The position numbers were made by a program, and so were the translations under genes. 25,424 bases of DNA, taken from assembly GCA_002340985.1 (NCBI GenBank), contig DDNC01000025.1, positions 74,078 to 99,501 on the forward strand, read 5' to 3'. Position 1 is the stretch's first letter; the number at the start of each line of letters is the position of its first letter. Below the pieces are notes generated by a model. It had not been told where the DNA came from and made no database searches. It saw nothing but the letters and a program-made list of their open reading frames with translations. The DNA is from Firmicutes bacterium UBA2530. Lineage in GTDB: Bacteria > Bacillota > Clostridia > Tissierellales > Sedimentibacteraceae. This document shows, piece after piece, positions 1 to 7,754 of this stretch.

Positions 1-254
1 GTTTTAAGGATACCGAGAGGCTTTAAAATAGAGGTTTGAATTGAAATTTCAACAAAGTTTGTTTTTATAAAAATAATTTCATTTGTATTGACAGGAAGAC
101 GTCAGATTCACCAAGTGTAAATGACGCAGGAGCAAGGAAGTACAGAGCAACCTAAATCAAGGCTTTCGCCGACGAAATTATCCGAAACGAATTGATTTAC
201 GATTAACGTGCCGAAGGCGGGGAGTTTTTGCTCCTCGCCCTCAATCCGTGCCGA
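1..254. other. Non-coding left edge, possible degraded remnant
   Basis: No intact gene is visible. Both strands were read. The plus-strand frames across about 100-250 are interrupted by stops, although short open stretches of ordinary amino-acid composition occur between them, so a decayed gene end is possible but unproven. The stretch holds a perfect 12-bp palindrome (TTGAAATTTCAA, 41-52) and a GC-rich hairpin at 216-239. Its base composition from about 100 onward is richer in GC than the core genes further right and resembles the adjacent AraC-kinase gene. I see no promoter that I would defend. Confidence 0.4.
216..239 (-). terminator. GC-rich hairpin after the AraC-kinase gene
   Basis: A 9-bp stem (216-224 with 231-239, one G-U pair) closes a 6-nt loop. 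It starts 16 nt past the stop codon of the AraC-kinase gene on the minus strand. No T-run follows on the minus strand, so it is at best a weak or factor-assisted terminator. It could equally be an mRNA-stabilising 3' hairpin. Confidence 0.35.
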
Positions 255-1538
255 TTATGCCAAAATCTTCCGAATTTGCATTTCATTCTCCCAAATGAAT
301 TTTAGCATCTCTCTGCTTGTTTTCGCTAATTCTTTATACTCTGTTACACCTTCAAAGTATGCTATGCAAATGATTTGAATTGAACAAATTACATAAAATA
401 TCGCTTGCTTTTCCTCAAACGTCAGCGGATTCACATTATTATATCCGCGCATGATGCCCTCCAGAACATCAGGCCATTTCTCATATATATCGTCAATTCC
501 GCGCCATTCACTCAATATCCCGGTAGCACAATAACAAGGATCCCACAAGCGGACACTACGCTCACTCAGATCAAAATCGATAAACCCTGTCACTTCACCG
601 CCGTCAAACAGAATGTTGGAAGGATTCGGATCGCGGTGAATCAACTGCTTTGGCAGCTTATCAAACAAAATTCTGAAATTGTTGATATAATCTTCAAAAA
701 ATGTATCCGGTAATCCAATATTGAATTGAATATTTTGTTTCCTGACCTTCGGCAATGCCCATTCGGTGACGTGAGTGTATAAATTTTGTTCATTTGGCTG
801 TATTTCGGATTCAATTACAGTCAATGCCCTATGAAGCCGGGCGATGCTCTCGCCGTATTTATTTCCGAATTCCCGGCGGCTTTCATCGAAACGGTCTGAT
901 TTAGAAAGAGGGTTACCTTTGATGCCCCGTGCTAATACAATGATTTGCCCTTTATCCAAATATTCTTCGCCGGATTTGGCAGGAACCGGCGTCGATGCTG
1001 CGAATCCCTGCATTGCCAGTGCCTTTGCCAACTTCATATTTGTGAGCATTCTTTCACGGCTGCCTGTTTTAAGGATATGATCCTCTCCTATGGACCACAC
1101 ATTTTCTGAAAGCTTCGTACCATCCATGGTGTAAACATCAAGTATGGGTAAATCCTGCGGTACATTCCAATTTGCAAGGATTTCCCGCATTTCTTTTTCT
1201 GTAAACATAACTGAAACCTCCGATTTAGACAGATAATTTTTCGGAGAGCCTCCGTACATTCGCACAAATGCCTTATAAAATCCGGCATAGGTATCAAAAC
1301 CATATTCCAAGGCCACATCAATGGCACGACGACCTCCGGATATTTCACTCAATGCCCGATTAAGCCGTCTCTTGACGATATATGCAGAGACGGACATTCC
1401 CGTGACCTGTGCAAACAGGCGATGATAATGCCATACGGAATATCCGGCCATGTTCGCAAGTTCCTCGGCGGTGATGTCGGTTTTCAAATTTTGCTCAATA
1501 TAGGTAATGCCAGATTTTATAGTGTCTGACGGTTGCAT
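255..1538 (-). CDS. AraC-type regulator fused to an aminoglycoside-phosphotransferase-like kinase domain
   Basis: The start chosen is ATG at 1538 (427 aa) because an AAGGGAG site lies 7 nt upstream. The in-frame GTG at 1556 has no such site. The N-terminal ~110 residues form a double helix-turn-helix of the AraC/XylS family, with the typical AIDVALEYGF and GGSPKNY stretches. The rest looks like an APH/choline-kinase fold: a possible ATP-binding lysine in ILKTG, the catalytic loop HRDPNPSN (His301, Asp303, Asn308) and the metal-binding IDFD (Asp321). The APH family phosphorylates aminoglycosides, macrolides, choline, homoserine and other small hydroxyl compounds. The substrate here is not recognisable. 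The fusion suggests a one-component regulator whose kinase-like half senses or modifies a ligand, which is inference. Base composition is richer in GC than the core genes, which hints at transfer. An extended -10 promoter lies just upstream. Confidence 0.88.
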   Translation of the reverse strand: MQPSDTIKSGITYIEQNLKTDITAEELANMAGYSVWHYHRLFAQVTGMSVSAYIVKRRLNRALSEISGGRRAIDVALEYGFDTYAGFYKAFVRMYGGSPKNYLSKSEVSVMFTEKEMREILANWNVPQDLPILDVYTMDGTKLSENVWSIGEDHILKTGSRERMLTNMKLAKALAMQGFAASTPVPAKSGEEYLDKGQIIVLARGIKGNPLSKSDRFDESRREFGNKYGESIARLHRALTVIESEIQPNEQNLYTHVTEWALPKVRKQNIQFNIGLPDTFFEDYINNFRILFDKLPKQLIHRDPNPSNILFDGGEVTGFIDFDLSERSVRLWDPCYCATGILSEWRGIDDIYEKWPDVLEGIMRGYNNVNPLTFEEKQAIFYVICSIQIICIAYFEGVTEYKELAKTSREMLKFIWENEMQIRKILA

Positions 1539-1545
1539 GAGCACT

Positions 1546-1550
1546 CTCCC
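1546..1550 (-). promoter_or_regulatory. Ribosome binding site deciding the AraC-kinase start
   Basis: On the minus strand GGGAG (within AAGGGAGA) sits 7 nt before ATG 1538. It lies inside the reading frame opened by GTG 1556, so the longer frame is unlikely to be the translated one. Confidence 0.7.
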
Positions 1551-1567
1551 TTCCACGTGGTGATTTC

Positions 1568-1576
1568 AGTATAACA
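1568..1576 (-). promoter_or_regulatory. Extended -10 promoter of the AraC-kinase gene
   Basis: The minus strand reads TGTTATACT, an extended -10 element (TG-N-TATACT), about 30 nt upstream of the chosen ATG. No good -35 hexamer lies at the proper distance, as is common for extended -10 promoters. Confidence 0.55.
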
Positions 1577-1632
1577 AATAAATCGGGTTAAAACATTTCC
1601 TTCTGTGCGAAGTTTTTTCAAAGCGTATCTGC

Positions 1633-1661
1633 AAAACAACGGCACAGATTTCTCTGTGCCG
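1633..1661 (-). terminator. Intrinsic terminator of ppdK
   Basis: A perfect 9-bp stem (1640-1648 with 1653-1661) with a 4-nt loop lies downstream of the ppdK stop. On the minus strand it is followed by TTGTTTTGC, a short T-rich tail. It would separate ppdK from the AraC-kinase gene, which has its own promoter. Confidence 0.75.
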
Positions 1662-1698
1662 AAGTATACTTCCTTAACCTTTGGTGTATAAAGGTTTT

Positions 1699-4359
1699 CT
1701 ACTTATCCCTTGTTACTTTTGAACCGTCTTTCGATTGGTTGTTGCTAATCGCCGCCTGTGCTGCTGCCAGTCTTGCTACCGGTACTCTGAACGGTGAGCA
1801 TGACACATAGTCCAAACCTGCTTTGTGGAAGAATTCTATGGATGCAGGGTCTCCGCCGTGCTCTCCGCATACTCCAAGGTGCAGATGATCCTTTGCTCCT
1901 CTTCCAAGCTTAACTGCCATTTCAACCATTTTACCTACTCCGACCTGGTCAATGCTCTGGAACGGGTCTTGCTCCAAGACGCCTGCATCCTTGTAATCTT
2001 CAAGGAATTTACCCGCATCGTCTCTTGAATAACCGAATGTCATTTGAGTGAGGTCGTTTGTACCGAAGGAGAAGAAGTCTGCATACTGAGCTATTTCATC
2101 TGCTGTCACACATGCTCTCGGAACCTCAATCATCGTTCCTACCAAGTAGATTAAATCAGAGTTCATTGCTTTTTTTGTTTCCTCAGCTATTTCTATTATG
2201 AGTTTTCTCAATATTTCAAGCTCTTCTTTTTTACCAACGAGGGGAACCATTATTTCCGGTACTATATTGATATTTTCTTCTCTTGAAACCTCAATGGCTG
2301 CTTCAATTATTGCTCTTGTCTGCATCTTAGCTATTTCAGGATATGAAATGGCAAGTCTGCAGCCCCTGTGGCCAAGCATAGGATTAAATTCGTGCAGTCC
2401 GCTTATTGTTTCTTTCAGGCTCTCAAAAGAAACACCCATATCTTTTGCAAGCTCTATTATATCTTCTTCATCAGATGGGATGAATTCGTGGAGCGGCGGG
2501 TCCAAAAGTCTTATTGTTACGGGACGTATACCCATTACCTTGAATATTCCCTTGAAGTCATTTTTCTGCATAGGCAGTATTTCTGCCAAGGCCTTTTCTC
2601 TTTGCTCAACTGTTTCAGAAATAATCATCTTTCTTACAGAGAATATACGGCTTTCTTCGAAGAACATGTGCTCTGTTCTGCACAAACCTATTCCTTCCGC
2701 ACCGAATTTAACCGCTGTTTCGGAGTCTTTCGGTGTATCGGCATTTGTTCTTATGCCAAGCTTTCTGAATTCATCAGCCCATGCCATAAGCTTTCCGAAA
2801 TTTCCTGATATATTTGCTTCAACAGTCTTTATTTTTCCTTTGTATACACTTCCGGTGCTTCCGTCAAGAGATATGTAATCTCCCTCGTGATATGTTTCAC
2901 CTTTTACGGTCATAACTTTTTTAGCTTCATCAACATGTACTGATTCACAGCCTGCTACGCAGCATTTTCCCATGCCTCTTGCAACAACTGCTGCGTGAGA
3001 AGTCATTCCGCCTCTTGATGTAAGTATTCCTTTTGCTCTGTTCATTCCCTCAATATCTTCAGGTGAAGTTTCTTTTCTCACCAGTATTGCTGCTTCTCCC
3101 CTGTTTGCAGCGGCAACAGCATCATCAGCATTGAAGTAGATTTTGCCTGTTGCGGCTCCCGGTGATGCCGGTAGTCCCTTTGCAACAGGAGTCGAATTCT
3201 TCAGATCTACAGGGTCAAATTTAGGATGAAGAAGCTGGTCAAGTGATTTCGGGTCAACTCTCATAACTGCTTCCTTTTCGGTAATGAGATTTTCACCAAC
3301 TAATTCAACTGCAACTCTCAAAGCTGCTTCGGCTGTTCTTTTTCCGGAACGTGTCTGAAGGAAGAACAATTTTCCCTGCTCGATTGTAAATTCAATATCC
3401 TGCATATCTTTGTAATGCTGTTCGAGGGTATGTGCAGCGTCAATGAACTGCTGATAAATTTCAGGCATTACCTCTTTTAGTTTATCAATGGGCAACGGTG
3501 TTCTTATACCTGCAACAACGTCTTCTCCCTGTGCATTTATTAAAAATTCACCGAATACATTCTTTTCTCCGGTTGATGGATTTCTTGTAAAAGCAACGCC
3601 TGTTCCTGATGTGTCGCCCATATTTCCGAATACCATGGACTGAACATTTACGGCTGTTCCTATATTGTGGGGTATATCGTAAAGATTTCTGTATGTAATG
3701 GCTCTTGGGTTGTTCCAGGATCTGAATACTGCTTCAACAGCCATTAAAAGCTGTGTTTCAGGATCCTGAGGGAATGATGTTCCTGTTTCTTTTTCATATA
3801 ATTTCTTAAATTCACCGGCAATGTATTTCAGATCTTCCGCTTTTAGCTCGGTATCGTATTTGTAGCCGTACTTTTCCTTTGTGCCGTCAAGTATGTCATC
3901 AAATTTATGTTTTGATATTCCCAGTACTACGTCTCCGAACATCTGTATGAATCTTCTGTAGCTGTCATAGGCAAAACGATTATTTTCTGTTTTTACAGCC
4001 AGACCTTCAACAGTATCATCGTTAAGTCCGAGATTCAATATTGTATCCATCATACCGGGCATTGAAAATTTAGCTCCTGAACGTACAGATACCAAAAGAG
4101 GATTCTTTACATCACCAAATTTTTTACCGGTTTGCTCTTCAAGAATTTTTAGAGTTGTTTTAATTTGGTCAACTATTTCGTCTGTGAGTTTTTCTCCCTG
4201 TACATAAAATTCCGTACATGCTTCTGTAGTAACAGTCAGTCCCGGAGGTACCGGAAGATTAATATTTGTCATTTCGCACAGGTTGGCACCCTTTCCGCCC
4301 AGTAAATCTTTCTGTGAAGCGCTGCCTTCCTTAAATAAATAAACCCATTTTTTACCCAT
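1699..4359 (-). CDS. ppdK: Pyruvate, phosphate dikinase
   Basis: Interconverts pyruvate + ATP + phosphate and phosphoenolpyruvate + AMP + pyrophosphate. In anaerobic clostridia it often works in the glycolytic, pyruvate-forming direction. The 886-aa length is the usual size. The order is an N-terminal ATP-grasp nucleotide domain (about 1-340), the swivelling phosphohistidine domain with GGMTSHAAVVARG (His455 is the phosphocarrier), and a C-terminal TIM barrel with CGEHGGDP (Cys831 as acid/base). These positions match the numbering known for the Clostridium symbiosum enzyme. Thr453, two residues before the histidine, is the residue targeted by the bifunctional PPDK regulatory kinase/phosphorylase in other organisms. 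It is conserved here, but no such regulator gene is in the window. AGGAGG lies 5 nt before the ATG. It is divergent from dxs and monocistronic. Confidence 0.97.
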   Translation of the reverse strand: MGKKWVYLFKEGSASQKDLLGGKGANLCEMTNINLPVPPGLTVTTEACTEFYVQGEKLTDEIVDQIKTTLKILEEQTGKKFGDVKNPLLVSVRSGAKFSMPGMMDTILNLGLNDDTVEGLAVKTENNRFAYDSYRRFIQMFGDVVLGISKHKFDDILDGTKEKYGYKYDTELKAEDLKYIAGEFKKLYEKETGTSFPQDPETQLLMAVEAVFRSWNNPRAITYRNLYDIPHNIGTAVNVQSMVFGNMGDTSGTGVAFTRNPSTGEKNVFGEFLINAQGEDVVAGIRTPLPIDKLKEVMPEIYQQFIDAAHTLEQHYKDMQDIEFTIEQGKLFFLQTRSGKRTAEAALRVAVELVGENLITEKEAVMRVDPKSLDQLLHPKFDPVDLKNSTPVAKGLPASPGAATGKIYFNADDAVAAANRGEAAILVRKETSPEDIEGMNRAKGILTSRGGMTSHAAVVARGMGKCCVAGCESVHVDEAKKVMTVKGETYHEGDYISLDGSTGSVYKGKIKTVEANISGNFGKLMAWADEFRKLGIRTNADTPKDSETAVKFGAEGIGLCRTEHMFFEESRIFSVRKMIISETVEQREKALAEILPMQKNDFKGIFKVMGIRPVTIRLLDPPLHEFIPSDEEDIIELAKDMGVSFESLKETISGLHEFNPMLGHRGCRLAISYPEIAKMQTRAIIEAAIEVSREENINIVPEIMVPLVGKKEELEILRKLIIEIAEETKKAMNSDLIYLVGTMIEVPRACVTADEIAQYADFFSFGTNDLTQMTFGYSRDDAGKFLEDYKDAGVLEQDPFQSIDQVGVGKMVEMAVKLGRGAKDHLHLGVCGEHGGDPASIEFFHKAGLDYVSCSPFRVPVARLAAAQAAISNNQSKDGSKVTRDK

Positions 4360-4414
4360 AATGTCCTCCTGTATTAATCCTTATTATCGTTTAGCGCCTT
4401 AAGCTCGACTTGTC

Positions 4415-4428
4415 ACGGGTTATCCCGT
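4415..4428 (-). promoter_or_regulatory. Small inverted repeat in the ppdK upstream region
   Basis: ACGGG-TTAT-CCCGT is a perfect 5-bp stem with a 4-nt loop, lying 56-69 nt before the ppdK ATG in an otherwise AT-rich intergenic region. It could be an operator or a leader hairpin. I did not recognise the motif and could not define the ppdK promoter firmly. A possible extended -10 (TGTTATATT on the minus strand) lies further upstream. Confidence 0.3.
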
Positions 4429-4549
4429 CAATTAGCCATATGTTAATATTGTTACATAAAATACCAACGAATAAATATATATAATAATATAACATAATTA
4501 TTAAAAAGTACAGCATAAATTTAAGAAAAGGCAGCCTATATAATTAATT

Positions 4550-4578
4550 TTGACATATTTATTTAAACAATATATAAT
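4550..4578 (+). promoter_or_regulatory. Sigma-A promoter of dxs
   Basis: TTGACA (4550-4555), a 17-bp spacer and TATAAT (4573-4578) match the vegetative consensus exactly. The site lies 39 nt before the dxs start, which implies a short leader. Confidence 0.85.
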
Positions 4579-4617
4579 TAAACAATCAATATAATTTGAA
4601 GATTATGAGAGGGAAGA

Positions 4618-6483
4618 ATGAGTTATTTGGATGGAATCAACTCGCCTGCAGATTTGAGGAAGTTGGGTATAAATGAGCTGACTATGCTCAGCGGCGAATT
4701 GAGAGAATATATAATTGAAAGTGTATCAAAGACAGGAGGACATCTTGCATCCAATTTAGGAGTGGTTGAACTAACAATCGCTCTTCATTATGCATTTAAT
4801 ACTCCGGAAGATAAAATAATATGGGATGTGGGACATCAGACATACATACATAAAATCCTTACAGGAAGAAAGAATCATATGGGCAGTCTCAGACAGCTTA
4901 ACGGCTTAAGCGGATTTCCTAAGCGTGCTGAGAGTGTATATGACGCATTTGATACAGGTCACAGCAGCACGTCGCTTTCGGCTGCCATAGGCATGGCTCG
5001 TGGCAGGGATTTGAAAAATGAAAAGCACGAGGTTGTGGCAGTAATAGGCGACGGTGCGCTTACGGGAGGCATGGCATTTGAAGCGCTGAATGATGCCGGA
5101 AGGAGCAATACTAAGCTTATTATTATTTTAAACGATAATGAGATGTCAATATCCCCCAACGTGGGAGGAATGTCCCGATATCTCAGGAGACTGAGAACGG
5201 ATGAAAGATATTTGTCTACAAAGAGGGATGTTGAAAAGGTATTGAACTACTTGCCTTTTGGAGGTAAAAAGCTTAAGGCGTTTTTAAAACGCGCCAAGGA
5301 CGGAATAAAGAAAATGGTTGTTCCGGGAATGCTTTTTGAAGAACTGGGTCTTACATACATGGGACCTGTTGACGGACACAATATTGAGGAGCTTTTAGAA
5401 TCACTTAAAGCGGCAAAGCATATAGAAGGACCGCTTCTCATGCACGTTATAACAAAAAAGGGTAAAGGATATAAATATGCCGAGTTGAGGCCTAACGAAT
5501 TTCACGGTGTTTCTCCCTTCAATGTAATAACAGGAGAAAATATCAATAAATCACCGGAAACATCCTATTCAGATGTTTTTGGCAGAAAGCTCTGCGAAAT
5601 AGCGGCTAAAAATGAAAGTGTTACGGCAATAACAGCAGCCATGACAGATGGAACAGGTTTAACTGAGTTTTCAAATAAATATCCAAAAAGAATTTTTGAC
5701 GCTGGGATTGCCGAGCAGCATGCCGTAACAATGGCAGCGGGATTGGCAATTAAGGGAATAGTGCCGGTTGTGGCTGTTTATTCTTCGTTTTTGCAAAGAG
5801 CATATGACCAGATTATACATGATGTTGCGCTGCAGAATCTCCATGTTGTTTTTGCTGTAGATCGTGCCGGTTTAGTGGGAAATGACGGAGAAACTCATCA
5901 GGGTGTTTTTGATGAGGCATTTTTAAGCCAGATACCAAACATGACGGTGGTAGCTCCTGCTGATTATACAGAGCTTGAAAATATGCTTGAATATGCCGTT
6001 AACGAATATGACGGACCCATTGCTTTAAGATATCCGAGAGGCGGCTCCAAGGAGAATATTAACAACAGTCATACTAAGATAGAAAAAGGAAAAGGAACGG
6101 TAGTGACAGAAGGCAGTGACATCACAATAATTGTTTCCGGAAAAATGGTAGGCACAGCAGTTGAAACAAGTGAGATTTTAAAAAATGCCAACATAGAGGC
6201 GGAAATTTTAAATCTGAGATTTATAAAGCCTCTTGACAGGGACATGATTTTGAAATCTGTAAATAAAACAAAGAAAGCAGTAATAATTGATGAAGGAATA
6301 TATTGCGGAGTATCACTGATTATAAAAGATATTATTCCGGAATCGGTTAATGTCATGATTAAAACTTTGCCGGACGAATTTATCCGTCAGGGTTCCGTGG
6401 ATCAGCTGCTTAAAGAAAACAAATTAGATCCGCAAAGTATTGCGGATGACATTTTTATACATTTTTTTGATAATAAGCTGTAA
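4618..6483 (+). CDS. dxs: 1-deoxy-D-xylulose-5-phosphate synthase
   Basis: First step of the MEP isoprenoid pathway: thiamine-diphosphate-dependent condensation of pyruvate and glyceraldehyde 3-phosphate to DXP. The 621-aa length is normal. Seen in order are the N-terminal thiamine-diphosphate domain with SKTGGHLASNLGVVELT near residues 37-53, the cofactor/metal motif GDGALTGG (144-151) followed by NDN (172-174), and the pyrimidine-binding domain with the catalytic glutamate in DAGIAEQH (Glu366). A transketolase C-terminal domain ends the protein. A GAGAGGGA-type ribosome binding site precedes the ATG. The gene has its own perfect promoter and is not beside the usual isoprenoid or recN/argR neighbours. 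It is divergent from ppdK, whose product pyruvate is one of its substrates; any functional link is inference. No convincing terminator follows, so some read-through into the ZapA-like gene is possible. Confidence 0.95.
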   Translation: MSYLDGINSPADLRKLGINELTMLSGELREYIIESVSKTGGHLASNLGVVELTIALHYAFNTPEDKIIWDVGHQTYIHKILTGRKNHMGSLRQLNGLSGFPKRAESVYDAFDTGHSSTSLSAAIGMARGRDLKNEKHEVVAVIGDGALTGGMAFEALNDAGRSNTKLIIILNDNEMSISPNVGGMSRYLRRLRTDERYLSTKRDVEKVLNYLPFGGKKLKAFLKRAKDGIKKMVVPGMLFEELGLTYMGPVDGHNIEELLESLKAAKHIEGPLLMHVITKKGKGYKYAELRPNEFHGVSPFNVITGENINKSPETSYSDVFGRKLCEIAAKNESVTAITAAMTDGTGLTEFSNKYPKRIFDAGIAEQHAVTMAAGLAIKGIVPVVAVYSSFLQRAYDQIIHDVALQNLHVVFAVDRAGLVGNDGETHQGVFDEAFLSQIPNMTVVAPADYTELENMLEYAVNEYDGPIALRYPRGGSKENINNSHTKIEKGKGTVVTEGSDITIIVSGKMVGTAVETSEILKNANIEAEILNLRFIKPLDRDMILKSVNKTKKAVIIDEGIYCGVSLIIKDIIPESVNVMIKTLPDEFIRQGSVDQLLKENKLDPQSIADDIFIHFFDNKL

Positions 6484-6535
6484 ATTTCGATAAGCAAGTA
6501 CAAAGAAATCACTACGGAAAAAATATTATTTCCTA

Positions 6536-6564
6536 TTGAAATTTTAAGCATAATACTTTAATAT
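6536..6564 (+). promoter_or_regulatory. Possible promoter of the zapA-U32-mutS2 run
   Basis: TTGAAA (6536-6541), a 17-bp spacer and TAATAT (6559-6564) form a moderate sigma-A match about 80 nt before the ZapA-like start. The surrounding DNA is very AT-rich, so chance matches are expected. Confidence 0.4.
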
Positions 6565-6631
6565 TAATATATGGTGGATATTAATTAAAGTTATATAAAT
6601 GCAGTTGTTCAGAAAATCAAAAGTGAATATA

Positions 6632-6637
6632 AAGGGG
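6632..6637 (+). promoter_or_regulatory. Ribosome binding site deciding the ZapA-like start
   Basis: AAGGGG lies 8 nt before ATG 6646. The in-frame TTG at 6640 would be only 2 nt from it, which is too close for initiation. Confidence 0.75.
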
Positions 6638-6645
6638 ATTTGATT

Positions 6646-7725
6646 ATGAATAAAGTGGAAATTGTTATAGGTGATAAAAAATATAATGTCAGAACCGATG
6701 AAAGTCCCGAATACGTTAAGCATATTGAAAATATTATAAACAATCAAATAAATCAAATATCCGGCTCAAACAAAAGATTCAATGAAATGGACAAACTGAT
6801 ATTGTCCTCATTTGTTATTGCCGATAAATACATTAAGCTTTCCAATGAGGTAAGTGATTACAGGAATGAATTGTCCGAGGAAATAAAGCTTCTGAAGGAA
6901 CAAAGAGAAAAGGCATTGCTGGATAAAGAGGATGCATTAGCGAAAACATCAGAGGCTGTTCTCGAAAAGGAAAGGTACAGGGAGAAGCTTCTTGCACGGG
7001 ATAATGACAGGGAATATTTAAACACACAGATAGACAAGCTGCAGGACAAAACAAATGAACAGGATCAGCAGCTTTTAAAGAGCGAGATACTTATAAATGA
7101 ATTGAAGCTAAAGAATGAGGAACTGGAGGAAATATGTCAGGGTCTGCGGGATGAGCGTGAAAATTTCATGAAGGAAATAAGCTTTATGAATAACACGAAA
7201 AGCAGCCTGAACGGAAGAATTTCAAAACTTCAGCTTAAGCTTAACGAAAGAGAGCAGGTTGTTGCTCAGCTTGAAAAGAGCATAAGAGAACTGAAGAGCT
7301 CTAATGAAGATAAAACTCAAAAAATATACAATATAAGCGATGACCATGAAAAGCTTAATCTTATAATTGAAACCAAGCAGAAGGAAATTGACTCCCTGAA
7401 TAATAAAATTTTAACTCTTCAGAATAAATTAAACGAGAAGGATGAAGTTATACTAAGTAAAGACAGGTCAGTTTCCGAACAAAAAAGTCATGTGGAACAG
7501 CTTAAAAAGAATTATGACATAATAAATGATGAAAAGGAAAAATATCTTGAAGAGTTGCTAATGAGCAATAATGATAAGGAAAATTTAATTAACAGCATCA
7601 ATGAGCTTCAGGATAAACTGAACCGCAGAGAGGCCGAAAATTTTCAGAATCGGCTTGAAATTGACAAGCTCAAAAAAGATAACAGGGAATTGCTGGAGCT
7701 TCTTGAGGAAGAAACATCCAACTAA
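6646..7725 (+). CDS. ZapA-domain cell-division protein with long coiled coil
   Basis: 359 aa from ATG 6646. The first ~70 residues look like ZapA, the FtsZ-ring-associated protein, with MNKVEIVIGDKKYNV at the start and a MDKLILSSFVIADKY-type stretch after it. Known ZapA proteins are about 90-110 aa. Here a highly charged coiled coil of roughly 290 residues follows, without Pro or membrane segments. From residue 129 the coiled coil is built of a 63-residue (nine-heptad) unit: IDKLQDK at 129, ISKLQLKLNE at 192, ILTLQNKLNE at 255, INELQDKLNR at 318. The last copy is partial. A likely role is cytoplasmic, bridging or spacing FtsZ filaments, inferred from the head domain. It is followed after 29 nt by the U32 gene, and the order with U32 and mutS2 is a familiar clostridial arrangement. 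The symbol zapA is withheld because of the unusual architecture. Confidence 0.82.
   Translation: MNKVEIVIGDKKYNVRTDESPEYVKHIENIINNQINQISGSNKRFNEMDKLILSSFVIADKYIKLSNEVSDYRNELSEEIKLLKEQREKALLDKEDALAKTSEAVLEKERYREKLLARDNDREYLNTQIDKLQDKTNEQDQQLLKSEILINELKLKNEELEEICQGLRDERENFMKEISFMNNTKSSLNGRISKLQLKLNEREQVVAQLEKSIRELKSSNEDKTQKIYNISDDHEKLNLIIETKQKEIDSLNNKILTLQNKLNEKDEVILSKDRSVSEQKSHVEQLKKNYDIINDEKEKYLEELLMSNNDKENLINSINELQDKLNRREAENFQNRLEIDKLKKDNRELLELLEEETSN
7030..7722 (+). repeat. Tandem 63-codon repeats inside the ZapA-like gene
   Basis: Units start at 7030, 7219, 7408 and 7597, exactly 189 nt apart; the fourth is 42 codons long. Each opens with I-x-x-L-Q-x-K-(L/T)-N and carries a D-(E/D)-x-E-(N/K) patch about 40 residues in. 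The stretch before unit 1 (EKERYREKLLARDNDREYL) resembles the end of unit 3 (EKEKYLEELLMSNNDKENL), so a further decayed unit probably lies upstream. The DNA of the units has diverged, so the duplication is old. Confidence 0.8.
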
Positions 7726-7754
7726 GAAGCTATTAAGATTAATCAGGAGAAAAG

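Noticed and set aside
41..52. Perfect palindrome TTGAAATTTCAA at the left edge
   Set aside because: Short and AT-rich, with no gene visible to its left; it cannot be tied to a function within this window.
2198..2878. 226-codon open frame on the plus strand
   Set aside because: It lies wholly opposite ppdK, whose protein is unmistakable. Its own translation has no domain and no ribosome binding site, so it is a shadow frame.
6517..6534. Hairpin-like stretch after dxs as a terminator
   Set aside because: Only five pairs (GGAAA with TTTCC) around an AT loop and no T-run; too weak to call.
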